A stretch of 64,000 nucleotides of DNA from positions 744,001-808,000 of the forward strand of contig FOCD01000002.1 of NCBI GenBank assembly GCA_900110015.1, written 5' to 3'. Position 1 is the first letter of the stretch, and every line of letters begins with the position of its first letter. The notes below the pieces were generated by a model, which had not been told where the DNA came from, ran no database searches, and was given only the letters and a program-made list of their open reading frames with translations. Source of the stretch: Terribacillus saccharophilus. GTDB taxonomy: Bacteria; Bacillota; Bacilli; Bacillales; Amphibacillaceae. Of this stretch, positions 8,287 through 16,631 are shown piece after piece. Both the position numbers and the translations under genes were made by a program.

Positions 8287-9642
8287 TTATTTTGTCGGTG
8301 CTTCCAATTCCACACGCTCAATTTTTCCAACGATGAACAAATAACTTAGGATGGCAACAAGTGCGTTTGCTCCGACGAATATAAGTGCACCATTAAAAGA
8401 ACCTGTCGCATTGACGATGTACCCAATGATGATCGGCGTTGTGATGGAAGCAATGTTTCCAAATGTATTGAAAAGTCCGCCACTGACACCTGCTGTTTGC
8501 TTTGGTGATGTATCCGACACGACTGCCCACCCTAATGCTCCAAAGCCTTTTCCGAAGAAAGCAAGAGACATTATGACAACCACTAGCCATTCCGCATCCA
8601 CGTAGTTACAGATGATCATACTGCAGGAAAGCAGCATACCGATGATGATCGGCGTCTTACGCGCAATGGTCAGGGACAGATTTTTCCGTAGCAGGAAGTC
8701 TGAGAACATCCCGCCAAGAATTCCCCCCAGGAAACCGCATATAGCCGGAAGGGAAGCAATGAATCCAGCCTCTAAAATAGACATACCGCGTCCTTGAACC
8801 AAATAGACAGGGAACCAAGTCAGGAAGAAGTAAGTTAGTGTCGTAATACAATACTGCGCGATATAAATACCGATCAGCATCCGCTTTTTCAATAACTGTT
8901 TAATAAATGGCCATTGAGATTGTTTCTCTTTTGTACCTGTATCTTCCTTTTTTTGATCCATATCCACGACGCCGCCGCCAGCTTCTATATAATCGATTTC
9001 AGCTTGGTTTGCTTTTGGATGCTCACGCGGGTTACGGATTACTTTCAGCCAAACAAATGCCAAAACGATACCGATAGCTCCCATTACATAGAAAACTGAT
9101 TCCCAACCGAATCTGTATGTCAGCCATCCCATCAGCGGTGAAAAGATGACAAGTGCGAAATACTGAGCTGAGTTGAAGATAGCCGATGCTGTTCCGCGTT
9201 CATTACTAGGAAACCAGGCTGCCACGACGCGGCTGTTTCCAGGGAACGATGGCGCTTCAGCAAAACCAACAAGGAAACGGAGCGCAAACAGGACGATTAT
9301 GGCTGTTCCTGCAGCAAAAAATCCGATTGCTCCTTGCAACAACGTAAATATCGACCAAATCATGATACTCATCCCGATGACAAGCTTAGAACCGAACTTA
9401 TCGAGCAAAATCCCTCCAGGTATCTGACCGATTACATAAGCCCAGCCGAATGCAGAAAACACATAGCCCATGCTGACAGCATTCAATCCAAGATCTGACT
9501 GCAGTGCATCTCCCGCTATACTGATCGTTGCCCGGTCAGCGTAGTTGACAGATGTGACTAGGAATAACATAATGACGATAAACCAACGGACCTTCGTTTT
9601 TTTCATCTGTGAATTCTGCAGGTTATCTCTTACTTTATCCAT
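8287..9642 (-). CDS. gudP: Glucarate/galactarate transporter, MFS ACS family
   Basis: Twelve-helix anion:cation symporter-type MFS protein of about 451 aa that brings D-glucarate into the cell. Family hallmarks are the NYADRATIS motif in helix 1, GQIPGGILLDKFG after helix 2, and the central cytoplasmic loop near residues 215-245. It lies between the aldehyde dehydrogenase and gudD, as in B. subtilis. In-frame ATGs are at 9651 and 9642; the GGAGG ends 1 nt before the first and about 9 nt before the second, so 9642 is preferred. Confidence 0.9.
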   Translation of the reverse strand: MDKVRDNLQNSQMKKTKVRWFIVIMLFLVTSVNYADRATISIAGDALQSDLGLNAVSMGYVFSAFGWAYVIGQIPGGILLDKFGSKLVIGMSIMIWSIFTLLQGAIGFFAAGTAIIVLFALRFLVGFAEAPSFPGNSRVVAAWFPSNERGTASAIFNSAQYFALVIFSPLMGWLTYRFGWESVFYVMGAIGIVLAFVWLKVIRNPREHPKANQAEIDYIEAGGGVVDMDQKKEDTGTKEKQSQWPFIKQLLKKRMLIGIYIAQYCITTLTYFFLTWFPVYLVQGRGMSILEAGFIASLPAICGFLGGILGGMFSDFLLRKNLSLTIARKTPIIIGMLLSCSMIICNYVDAEWLVVVIMSLAFFGKGFGALGWAVVSDTSPKQTAGVSGGLFNTFGNIASITTPIIIGYIVNATGSFNGALIFVGANALVAILSYLFIVGKIERVELEAPTK

Positions 9643-9664
9643 ATGCTTCATTCCTCCGCTCCAT

Positions 9665-9678
9665 TGTAAGCGTTATCA
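9665..9678 (-). promoter_or_regulatory. cre box upstream of gudP
   Basis: TGATAACGCTTACA on the minus strand fits TGWNANCGNTNWCA at every position. It lies between the preceding terminator and the gudP ribosome site. With no convincing separate promoter here, CcpA may act as a roadblock on read-through from the upstream genes. Confidence 0.7.
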
Positions 9679-9691
9679 ATTATCGAGAAGG

Positions 9692-9713
9692 AAAAAGGGC
9701 TTAAGGCAGCCCT
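9692..9713 (-). terminator. Short terminator/attenuator after the aldehyde dehydrogenase gene
   Basis: Stem AGGGCT / AGCCCT with a 6-nt loop followed by TTTTT on the minus strand, starting immediately after the stop codon. The weak 6-bp stem suggests partial termination, which would lower gudP-gudD expression relative to the first two genes. Confidence 0.55.
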
Positions 9714-11180
9714 CTAACCTTTAACAAATACAGTCTTGATGCTCGTAAAGAACTCTTTAGCAGCTTCTCCTTGCTCTCTCGAGTGGGAGCTTGACTGCTT
9801 CATCCCGCCGAATGGAGCCTGAAGCTCTACCCCTGCGCTTTCTGCATTAACACGGACAAGACCTGCTTCCATATCTTCAACAAACTGCAGGAATCGACTT
9901 ATGTTTTTCGTGAAAATGGATGCACTTAACCCGAATTTAACATCATTCGCCACATCTATTGCTTTTTCCTCTGAATCCACTTTTATCAGCGCGATAACAG
10001 GACCAAAAATCTCTTCCTGGGCAATCACCATATCATTAGTTACATCCTCAAAGATCGTCGGCTGGACGTAAAAGCCCTTAGCATAGTCTCCATCTGTCAG
10101 CTGCTCACCGCCGAGGATAAGCTTAGCACCTTCTTCAATACCTTTCTGGATATAATGAAGGCAGTTGTCCAGCTGAGCTTTGCTTGCAATTGGCCCAAGC
10201 CATACATCCTGCTCGAGGCTGTTACCAATCGTTATCTCTTTCGTCTTTTCAATCAGCTTATCCCGGAATGCATCATATATTGGCGCTTCTACGATGACCC
10301 TGCTTGTTGCCGTGCATTTCTGGCCGGTAGAACGGAATGCACCGCTTATTGTTGCATTTACTGCTTGTACTATATCTGCATCAGCAGCTACAATGACTGG
10401 ATTCTTCCCGCCCATCTCCAACTGATACTTGGCACCTCTCTCCAATGCGGTTAAGCCAATTCCTTTTCCGACATTATTGGATCCTGTGAACGTAATACCA
10501 TTTACCTTTGGATGTTCAGCCAATCCTTTCCCGATGACAGAACCTGCACCGGTTACCAGATTGATAACTCCTTTTGGAAATCCTGCTGCTTCAAAGCACT
10601 CGATTATCTTGATTGCCGTAATAGCAGTTTCAGAAGCTGGCTTAAACACGATTGTGTTGCCGTAAATAAGTGCGGGAGCCATTTTCCAGATAGGGATCGC
10701 AACAGGGAAATTCCAAGGTGCAATAACACCGACGACTCCTAAAGGAACGCGTGTTGTATACATGAAGGCTCCAGGATCAGTCGATGGTATGACGTCACCT
10801 GTCTTCCGCATCCCTTCCGCTGCATAATACTTTAGGATGGCAATGCCGCGCTGTGTTTCGCCGCGAGCTTCCGGCAATGTTTTTCCCATCTCCTTTGTAG
10901 CAGTTTCGGCAATCTCTTCGGTGCATTCCTCCAGGATAGCTGCTGCTCGATAAAGGAACTCTCCTCTGGCAGCACCCGATAAGCTACGCCATTCCTTCCG
11001 TGCTGCATGTGCTGCTTCCACAGCTGCATCCAAGTCTGCGCTTGTGGAACTCTGAATCTGACCAACAGGAGTGCTGGTATCTGCTGGATTGCTGACTGTG
11101 ATATGCTCTGCCGATTCTGATTCCTGCCATTTACCATTGATAAAGTTACGGTATACATTCGTTGTTACGTTTGTAGCCAT
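9714..11180 (-). CDS. ycbD: 2,5-dioxopentanoate (alpha-ketoglutaric semialdehyde) dehydrogenase
   Basis: NAD(P)-dependent aldehyde dehydrogenase of 488 aa that oxidises 2,5-dioxopentanoate to 2-oxoglutarate, the last step of glucarate breakdown. Visible are the cofactor-binding region with [10 protein letters not shown] (154-163), [10 protein letters not shown] (231-240), catalytic Glu255 in LEMGGKNP and nucleophile Cys289 in GQKCTATSR. The pathway role is inferred from position: its ATG is 3 nt after the KDG dehydratase stop and it shares a ribosome site (GGAGAGC) inside that gene's end. Alone, the sequence would only say broad-specificity ALDH. Confidence 0.88.
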   Translation of the reverse strand: MATNVTTNVYRNFINGKWQESESAEHITVSNPADTSTPVGQIQSSTSADLDAAVEAAHAARKEWRSLSGAARGEFLYRAAAILEECTEEIAETATKEMGKTLPEARGETQRGIAILKYYAAEGMRKTGDVIPSTDPGAFMYTTRVPLGVVGVIAPWNFPVAIPIWKMAPALIYGNTIVFKPASETAITAIKIIECFEAAGFPKGVINLVTGAGSVIGKGLAEHPKVNGITFTGSNNVGKGIGLTALERGAKYQLEMGGKNPVIVAADADIVQAVNATISGAFRSTGQKCTATSRVIVEAPIYDAFRDKLIEKTKEITIGNSLEQDVWLGPIASKAQLDNCLHYIQKGIEEGAKLILGGEQLTDGDYAKGFYVQPTIFEDVTNDMVIAQEEIFGPVIALIKVDSEEKAIDVANDVKFGLSASIFTKNISRFLQFVEDMEAGLVRVNAESAGVELQAPFGGMKQSSSHSREQGEAAKEFFTSIKTVFVKG

Positions 11181-11183
11181 GTA

Positions 11184-12128
11184 TTAGCTCTCCTTTATCT
11201 CTGAAATTTTCTCCCTGCGCGGGTATTTGTCCAGCGCTTTTGAAAGAATCTGTTCCATTTCTTTATAGTGCTCTTTGGTTACGGGTACAACAGGAGGACG
11301 AACATACCCTCTTGTCTGCAAGCCGATGATCTCCATTCCTGCTTTAATCAAGGAAACTGCATAGCCATTTCGCTGTTTCCTTATGCTGTTGATTGGAAGA
11401 ATGACATCAGCATATAATGCATCAAGCGTATCTTGATCTCCTGCTAACAGCGCCTCGTAGTACATCCGGGAAATATGCGGGATATAATTTGAAATAGCTG
11501 ATGAATAGGTCGTTATTCCGAGTGGTACGTAGGCAGGCATTGTAACCTCCGCCATTGGCATACCATTCAGGAAGTCCAGTCTTCCCTTGAATTCCTGCGT
11601 CAGACAAATGTTTGAATCCATATTTCCGACGCCATCCTTAAACCCTTTCAATTGAGGAAAAGCTGCCAACCGCCTGACTGTTTCAACCGAATAGATAGCA
11701 TTATCTCTTTGATAGATAATCGCATCCAAATCTGGGGCACTCTCGAATATTTCTTTTGCATACTGGTAAAGTCCTTCCTGCTCCCCTTGTATTAGATAAG
11801 GAGGAAGAAGCAAAAATCCGTCAGCACCTTTTTCCTCTGATATTCCTGCAAGTTCAACAGCAGTACGGAGATTACCGCCGACTCCTGTATAAATCGGAAC
11901 CTTGCCAGCAACTGCTTCAATAGCTGTATCAATCATCACTTCATACTCTTTTCTATCCAGTGACTGAAATTCTCCCGATCCACAAGCGATATAAATGGCA
12001 TCCAGACCTTCCTCTACAAGAAAGCGAATATTCTCAAACAATGCTTGTTCATCAAGCTTTCCGGCTTCAGTAAATGGTGCCACTGGAAACCCTAGAATAC
12101 CTTTGGCTATCCCTGTTGATTGTCCCAT
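11184..12128 (-). CDS. ycbC: 5-dehydro-4-deoxyglucarate dehydratase (DapA superfamily)
   Basis: Class I aldolase-fold enzyme of 314 aa that dehydrates and decarboxylates 5-dehydro-4-deoxy-D-glucarate to 2,5-dioxopentanoate. The Schiff-base lysine is Lys164 (LKGFKDGVG) and the partner tyrosine is near Tyr139 (IIYQRDN); the N-terminal GFPVAPF and ACGSGEF strands are typical of KDG dehydratases. ATG 12128 follows AGGAGGT. It is the first gene of the operon that continues with the aldehyde dehydrogenase and, past an attenuator, gudP-gudD. Confidence 0.92.
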   Translation of the reverse strand: MGQSTGIAKGILGFPVAPFTEAGKLDEQALFENIRFLVEEGLDAIYIACGSGEFQSLDRKEYEVMIDTAIEAVAGKVPIYTGVGGNLRTAVELAGISEEKGADGFLLLPPYLIQGEQEGLYQYAKEIFESAPDLDAIIYQRDNAIYSVETVRRLAAFPQLKGFKDGVGNMDSNICLTQEFKGRLDFLNGMPMAEVTMPAYVPLGITTYSSAISNYIPHISRMYYEALLAGDQDTLDALYADVILPINSIRKQRNGYAVSLIKAGMEIIGLQTRGYVRPPVVPVTKEHYKEMEQILSKALDKYPRREKISEIKES

Positions 12129-12142
12129 AGCGTACCTCCTAA

Positions 12143-12198
12143 AGTAAGCGTTATCAAATCTGTTTGTTTAATTGTATTACAAATGAACAAAAGTGCAA
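12143..12198 (-). promoter_or_regulatory. Glucarate operon promoter with GntR operator and cre box
   Basis: Minus strand: -35 TTGCAC (12193-12198), 16-bp spacer, -10 TACAAT (12171-12176). The perfect palindrome TTGTAATACAA (12172-12182) overlaps the -10 and has the TNGT-N-ACNA shape of FadR/FCD-type operators, so it is the probable site for the regulator at 6089-6802. TGATAACGCTTACT (12143-12156) is a 13/14 cre match between the -10 and the ribosome site. Both inputs would repress the operon. Confidence 0.7.
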
Positions 12199-12341
12199 AT
12201 ATCTTTTTAGTTCGATAAAAATGCAGAAGAAAATTATACAAAAGGCAAAAATGCTCTCTAAACAAAACATCAGCAGACAAACTATAAAATACAGCATAAA
12301 AAAAAGGACCTAATCCCTATCCGTATTTCTTCAGATATTTG

Positions 12342-12449
12342 GTTTCATTTCTCTTCCAATCGGTTATACAACAACTAACCCCCCATATCTTAATCTGTTA
12401 CAAAATGGTTCAAATGCATCCAATGAATTCGTTCATTGGATATTTTTTT
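12342..12449 (+). ncRNA. Candidate small RNA (promoter-like boxes plus orphan terminator)
   Basis: A perfect 10-bp stem (ATCCAATGAA / TTCATTGGAT, TTCG loop, 12418-12441) followed by ATTTTTTT is a strong plus-strand terminator, yet no plus-strand gene lies before it. Upstream, GTTTCA (12342-12347), 14 nt and GGTTAT (12362-12367) match the sigmaB consensus GTTTAA/GGGTAT at 5 of 6 positions in each box. Transcription from there would give an RNA of about 75 nt. No open frame with a ribosome site lies inside. The rest of the 12.2-12.5 kb gap is AT-rich with nothing else recognisable. Confidence 0.4.
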
Positions 12450-12475
12450 GCATTAAAATAGTTCCTACATATACA
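12448..12475 (+). promoter_or_regulatory. Promoter of the DUF3221-like gene
   Basis: -35 TTGCAT (12448-12453), 16-bp spacer, -10 TATACA (12470-12475), beginning in the T-run of the preceding terminator. Confidence 0.6.
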
Positions 12476-12550
12476 AGCAGGTAAGTTTAGCTTATGAAGA
12501 AGGTAAATCTGCAGACTTTAAAGAAGATTAATGGTGAAAGGAGTGTAATT

Positions 12551-12949
12551 TTGAATACCACAAGAAAGCGTCTTTTTATTATCATTGTGACTATTTTAGG
12601 GTCAATGTTTATAGCAGTGCTGCTTATCTTCACTTTTATCCCAACTCATAGTGGCGTTATTATAGAGGTACAGAGTAAGAACGATATGCAAGATCATCCT
12701 TCCATTTGGGTAGTTGAAAGCTCCCCTCACGATATATTGAATAAATCAGAAAGTGAATTAACAGAAATGTATGAGCATCAAGGCACTGTGTTTGATTTAC
12801 CTTCGTATATTCCCGATGCCATAATTAAGGATCTATCTCCTGGCCAGGAAGTAGAAATCTACTTCAATGGTTTAGTCGAGGCATCTGCTCCAGCAGGTGG
12901 TGAAGCTTATTGGATAACTACTAAGAATAATCAAGGGGAGAAAGAATAG
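12551..12949 (+). CDS. Single-pass exported protein, DUF3221-like
   Basis: Small protein of 132 aa with a basic N-terminus (NTTRKR) and one hydrophobic segment (about residues 7-29), then an extracellular domain of about 100 aa. The C-terminal pattern (VEIYFNGLVEASAPAGGEAYWITT) resembles the Bacillus DUF3221/YobA group, a small beta-rich domain of unknown role. TTG 12551 is preferred because GAAAGGAGTG stands 5-7 nt upstream; an in-frame ATG at 12494 has no clear ribosome site and would put 19 polar residues before the anchor. Single gene with its own promoter and terminator. Confidence 0.6.
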   Translation: MNTTRKRLFIIIVTILGSMFIAVLLIFTFIPTHSGVIIEVQSKNDMQDHPSIWVVESSPHDILNKSESELTEMYEHQGTVFDLPSYIPDAIIKDLSPGQEVEIYFNGLVEASAPAGGEAYWITTKNNQGEKE

Positions 12950-12982
12950 TGCAGGATCTAACTACTTCAAAGGAAACAAAAT

Positions 12983-13020
12983 AAAGGAACAAGCAATTAT
13001 TAAAATGCTTGTTCCTTTTA
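12983..13020. terminator. Bidirectional intrinsic terminator
   Basis: Perfect 13-bp stem AAAGGAACAAGCA / TGCTTGTTCCTTT with T-runs on both strands, between converging genes. Confidence 0.85.
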
Positions 13021-13050
13021 TTGGTTTACTATTGAAAGCAAAGCTCTTTA

Positions 13051-13479
13051 CTAAACACTAAAATCTTCTTGGATGAATCCGCCAAAGAACTTATTCGAAG
13101 GTACCTCGTAGCCTGTAACTGTACCGAACTTTCGCATCATGACAGCATTCCATGCTAGGAACCATACTCGATCCTCCTGCAATCCATCCAGCAACATCGG
13201 TGTTACTTCTACCTGGCCATCAAAGAGATGGGCACCAAGTGAAGCAAGCTTCTGTAAATCCCCTGTCAGTTCATACTCAGCCAGCATCTGACGGTAATCA
13301 AACTGACAGCTGTCAAACTTGAAATATGGTTTGAATAGCTTGTACAGCCTGCTGTCACCCGCCATTAGATATAGAACAGCAAGGCAGCCTTTATGCTGCA
13401 GCACTTCCGCATTACCGATTCCAGCACGCAAATTCTGATATTTGATTTCGTGATCCTCATCATGGAACTTGATATACAT
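13051..13479 (-). CDS. Conserved hypothetical protein (DUF6075-like)
   Basis: Soluble 142-aa protein without signal or membrane segments. It begins MYIKFHDEDHEIKY and has a helical core (VLYLMAGDSRLYKL, FDYRQMLAEYELTGDLQKLASLGAHLFDG). The pattern resembles the DUF6075 group of Firmicutes proteins, whose function is unknown to me. The start at 13479 is set by GGAGG 7 nt upstream; ATG 13485 would touch the ribosome site. It may share a transcription unit with nothing else: it converges with the gene at 12551 and lies 108 nt upstream of the SDR terminator region. Confidence 0.6.
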   Translation of the reverse strand: MYIKFHDEDHEIKYQNLRAGIGNAEVLQHKGCLAVLYLMAGDSRLYKLFKPYFKFDSCQFDYRQMLAEYELTGDLQKLASLGAHLFDGQVEVTPMLLDGLQEDRVWFLAWNAVMMRKFGTVTGYEVPSNKFFGGFIQEDFSV

Positions 13480-13554
13480 AGCCATCCCTCCTTCCAAATT
13501 AATTTGCTTATTTAGTAGTAGGAATCTTTTCCCTTTCCTTTTAAAAGACAAACA

Positions 13555-13580
13555 AAAAACCCCGTCTATGGACAGGGTTT
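13555..13580 (-). terminator. Terminator after the SDR gene
   Basis: Minus strand 11-bp stem AAAACCCTGTC / GACGGGGTTTT (one G-U pair) with a CATA loop and T-run. Confidence 0.85.
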
Positions 13581-13587
13581 TTAGATA

Positions 13588-14454
13588 TTAGGAAGATGTA
13601 TATGATCCTCCATTGATGTGGATTGCTTGACCAGTCATATAAGAAGCTTCATCGGATGCAAGCATTACATATGGCCACGCATGCTCGGAAGGCTGGCCCG
13701 GACGTCCCATCAAGCTATCCTGTCCGAACTGCTCAATCTTGTCTTCCCCGATAGTAGCCGGGATGAGCGGCGTCCAAACTGGACCTGGTGCAACAGAGTT
13801 AGCACGGATTCCTTTCTTGATAAGGCTTTGTGCAATACTGCGCGTCCAAGCCGTGATAGCACCTTTTGTCGCAGAATAGTCCATGAACATAGGGTTGCCG
13901 CGGTAAGCATTGATGGAAGACGTACTAATGATAGAATCTCCTGCTTTCATATGACGCACGGCTGCTTTCGTCAGATAGAATTGGGAGAAGAAGTTAACAC
14001 GGAATACTTCTTCAAATTGTTCGGAAGAGATTTCCAGAACATCTTCTCGCACATACTGAATAGCTGCATTATTTACAAGGATATTGATTTTACCGAATTC
14101 CTCAACTGTCTTCTCGACTAAGCTGATGCAATGCTCCTCATCCTTGATGTCACCTGGCAGCAGCAAGCAGCGTTTGCCTTCCGCTTCCACAAGACGCTTT
14201 GTCTCTTCGGCATCTTCTGTTTCATCGAGATAGGAAATCGCGACATCCGCACCTTCTTTTGCATAAAGAATGGCAACAGCACGGCCGATACCGGAATCAC
14301 CGCCTGTAATAAGTGCAGCTTTCCCTTCCAATCTGCCTACTCCTTTGTAATCAAGCGGCTGATGCGGCAGTGGATCCATCTTTGCTTCAATACCCGGCTG
14401 ACGGTCCTGCTGGTGAGTACTAGTTGAGCCATTCATCATATCTTTCGGTTCCAT
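13588..14454 (-). CDS. ydaD: SDR oxidoreductase, general stress protein 39-like
   Basis: NAD(P)-dependent short-chain dehydrogenase of 288 aa. The about 40-residue N-terminal extension (PLPHQPLDYKGVGRLEGK) is characteristic of the YdaD/YhxD/GSP39 group. The Rossmann motif is TGGDSGIG (GxxxGxG), NNAA follows strand 4, the catalytic Ser lies in STSSIN, and YSATK is the YxxxK motif. B. subtilis homologues belong to the sigmaB general-stress regulon; their physiological substrate is unresolved. ATG 14454 follows AAAGGAGAC. No sigmaB promoter with correct spacing was found upstream, so stress control is only inferred by homology. Confidence 0.85.
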   Translation of the reverse strand: MEPKDMMNGSTSTHQQDRQPGIEAKMDPLPHQPLDYKGVGRLEGKAALITGGDSGIGRAVAILYAKEGADVAISYLDETEDAEETKRLVEAEGKRCLLLPGDIKDEEHCISLVEKTVEEFGKINILVNNAAIQYVREDVLEISSEQFEEVFRVNFFSQFYLTKAAVRHMKAGDSIISTSSINAYRGNPMFMDYSATKGAITAWTRSIAQSLIKKGIRANSVAPGPVWTPLIPATIGEDKIEQFGQDSLMGRPGQPSEHAWPYVMLASDEASYMTGQAIHINGGSYTSS

Positions 14455-14501
14455 AGAAAAGTCTCCTTTGTATCTTAAATTGATACAATACCTTTCCACA
14501 T

Positions 14502-14544
14502 CTTCATAGTTATGAAACGTAGAACCGAAAGTAAAACTATGAAG
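14502..14544. repeat. Inverted repeat between ganA and the SDR gene
   Basis: Perfect 10-bp arms CTTCATAGTT (14502-14511) and AACTATGAAG (14535-14544) separated by 23 nt. No T-run follows on either strand. It sits just past the ganA stop on the transcribed strand and upstream of the SDR gene, so it could be a 3'-protecting stem for the gan mRNA or an operator. Not resolved. Confidence 0.5.
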
Positions 14545-14555
14545 CTTTGCCTTTA

Positions 14556-16610
14556 TCACTTGCTGATACGAAGCACTTTCACCTCATAGGAAGCCAGCTG
14601 TATATCTCCTTCTACATTCCCTCCATCCAGCACATCTTCATACAGTTGATCCAGCTGTATTTCTCTCGTCTCTTCACTGAAATTCATAACAAAGACAAAC
14701 GAGGAGTTTGCATCATAGCGCACTTGAATGGATACCCCTTCTTGCTTCGTAATTCCGACTGGCGGGTAGATCTGCTCTGTTTCCAGCAGTTCCGCATAAA
14801 AGTCGTCCTGGAATGCTCCCTCTAATCTAGCACCGATATAATAAGCAACGCCTTCTCCATAGGCATGCTCGGTAACAGCTGATGTCCCCTTATAGAAATC
14901 TTCTTCATAATTCCCTAAAGTCTTTGCCCCTGTAAGCTCAATCACTGTTGCATAATCCTTCACTTCATACTGTTTACTTCTATAAAGTACTTGATTACGA
15001 TCTCGCGGATACAGTGTGTCTGTTTCCAATGGTCGTATTCCGAAAATAGCTGTGAGCTTATCCTGCCATGCTCCTTTGTGTACAAGATCATGCTCATTTA
15101 CTACGCCGCTGATGTACGTCATTACAAGCTTTCCTCCATTTTTTACAAACGACTCGAGTTTTGCGGCAGTCTCGTTATTCATCATATAAAGCATCGGGAC
15201 AACTAAAAGCTTATATTTGGAAAAATCGTGATCTTTCATAATGACGTCCACTGGAATATCCTGTTTCCAAAATGGCCGGTAATGTGCATGCATCGTTCTG
15301 ATATATTGCTTGGAATCCAATCCATATCCTTGCGCATCTTCCAACGCCCAGTCGTTTTCCCAGTCATACAAGAATGCAACTTCGGCTGCGCGATGCGTTC
15401 CCTTTAGTGCTGCAAGCTTTTCCATACTCTTGCCCAGCTCCGCAACTTCTTGGAATACACGATTATCTGGAGAACGATCATGATCTACGACCGCCCCATG
15501 AAACTTTTCCGTTGAGCCTCGTGATTTACGCCATTGGAAATAGAGAATACTGTCTGAGCCATGAGCAAGCATCTGCATCGAAGCAAGGATGTGCATGCCT
15601 GGTCGCTTCGCTTTGTTCACCGGATGCCAGTTTACGGCACTTGGTGTATTTTCCATTAGCAAAAACGGCTGATCTTTCAGTGTCCGGTATAAATCATCAA
15701 TGAATCCAACCTTCATCGCAAGCTCCGCTGTTGTCTCCCAGTCATTATGCCAAGTCGGATACGCATCCCAGCTGATCACGTCAATTTTATCTGCAAAACG
15801 GTTGTAATCCAGTCCACGGAATGGAATTAGATCAGGTGTGTCCGCCATGAAGTTCGTTGTAACAGGAATATCCGGCGTTATCTCGCGTAAAGGAACCAAC
15901 TCATTTTCCATGAAACGTACAGTTTGATCTGTCGAAAATCTCCGCCAATCCAATCGCAGTCCGTGTACACCATCCTCTCCGTTTGGCGATGGAGATTCTA
16001 CCTGCTCCCAATTTGTAAAAGTATGACTCCAGAACGGTCCCCACCATGCATCATTCAAGGCATCTAGATTTCCGTCGTATTTCTCTTTCAGCCATTCGCG
16101 AAAAGCAGCCTGGCAATTTTCACAATGGCAATCGCCGCTATACTCATTAGATATATGCCATAGCAGCAAAGCCGGATGCTTTCCGTACCGCTCTGCAAGC
16201 TTCCGGTTTATCTTCTCCGTTTTCTCCAAATACGTCGGAGAAGTAAAGCAATGATTATGTCTGCCGCCATGCAGCTGCTTTACTCTCGCTGCATTGACCC
16301 GCAGTACATCTGGATACTTTTGGGACATCCAAGCAGGACGCGCACCGCTTGGAGTAGCCAATATCACTTTGCCGCCAAAGGAATGTATGTCATCGAAAAT
16401 ATTATCCAGCCATTTGAAATTGTACACACCCTCTTCTGGCTCTAATGCACTCCAAGCAAAAATACTGACAGAGAAAGTATTTGTATGTGCTGTTTGCATC
16501 AATTCGATGTCTTCTTTCAGAACTTCAGGATACTTCAGCCACTGATCTGGGTTATAGTCTCCACCATGCAGCAAAAAAGGTGCTTTTAACTCGCGCTTTG
16601 ATTTATTCAT
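14556..16610 (-). CDS. ganA: Beta-galactosidase, GH42
   Basis: Intracellular glycoside hydrolase family 42 enzyme of 684 aa that releases galactose from galacto-oligosaccharides. The TIM barrel (about 1-390) contains the acid/base Glu156 in HISNEYSGD and the nucleophile Glu320 in LLMENTPS. The zinc site of the family is intact: Cys121, Cys161, Cys163 and Cys166 (CHCENC). Trimerisation and C-terminal beta domains follow at full length. It is the last gene of the ganS-ganP-ganQ-ganA cluster, 21 nt after ganQ, matching the B. subtilis galactan genes. There is no endo-galactanase gene downstream; the next gene is the unrelated SDR. Confidence 0.94.
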   Translation of the reverse strand: MNKSKRELKAPFLLHGGDYNPDQWLKYPEVLKEDIELMQTAHTNTFSVSIFAWSALEPEEGVYNFKWLDNIFDDIHSFGGKVILATPSGARPAWMSQKYPDVLRVNAARVKQLHGGRHNHCFTSPTYLEKTEKINRKLAERYGKHPALLLWHISNEYSGDCHCENCQAAFREWLKEKYDGNLDALNDAWWGPFWSHTFTNWEQVESPSPNGEDGVHGLRLDWRRFSTDQTVRFMENELVPLREITPDIPVTTNFMADTPDLIPFRGLDYNRFADKIDVISWDAYPTWHNDWETTAELAMKVGFIDDLYRTLKDQPFLLMENTPSAVNWHPVNKAKRPGMHILASMQMLAHGSDSILYFQWRKSRGSTEKFHGAVVDHDRSPDNRVFQEVAELGKSMEKLAALKGTHRAAEVAFLYDWENDWALEDAQGYGLDSKQYIRTMHAHYRPFWKQDIPVDVIMKDHDFSKYKLLVVPMLYMMNNETAAKLESFVKNGGKLVMTYISGVVNEHDLVHKGAWQDKLTAIFGIRPLETDTLYPRDRNQVLYRSKQYEVKDYATVIELTGAKTLGNYEEDFYKGTSAVTEHAYGEGVAYYIGARLEGAFQDDFYAELLETEQIYPPVGITKQEGVSIQVRYDANSSFVFVMNFSEETREIQLDQLYEDVLDGGNVEGDIQLASYEVKVLRISK

Positions 16611-16631
16611 TTTCTTCTCTCCCTTTTCTGG

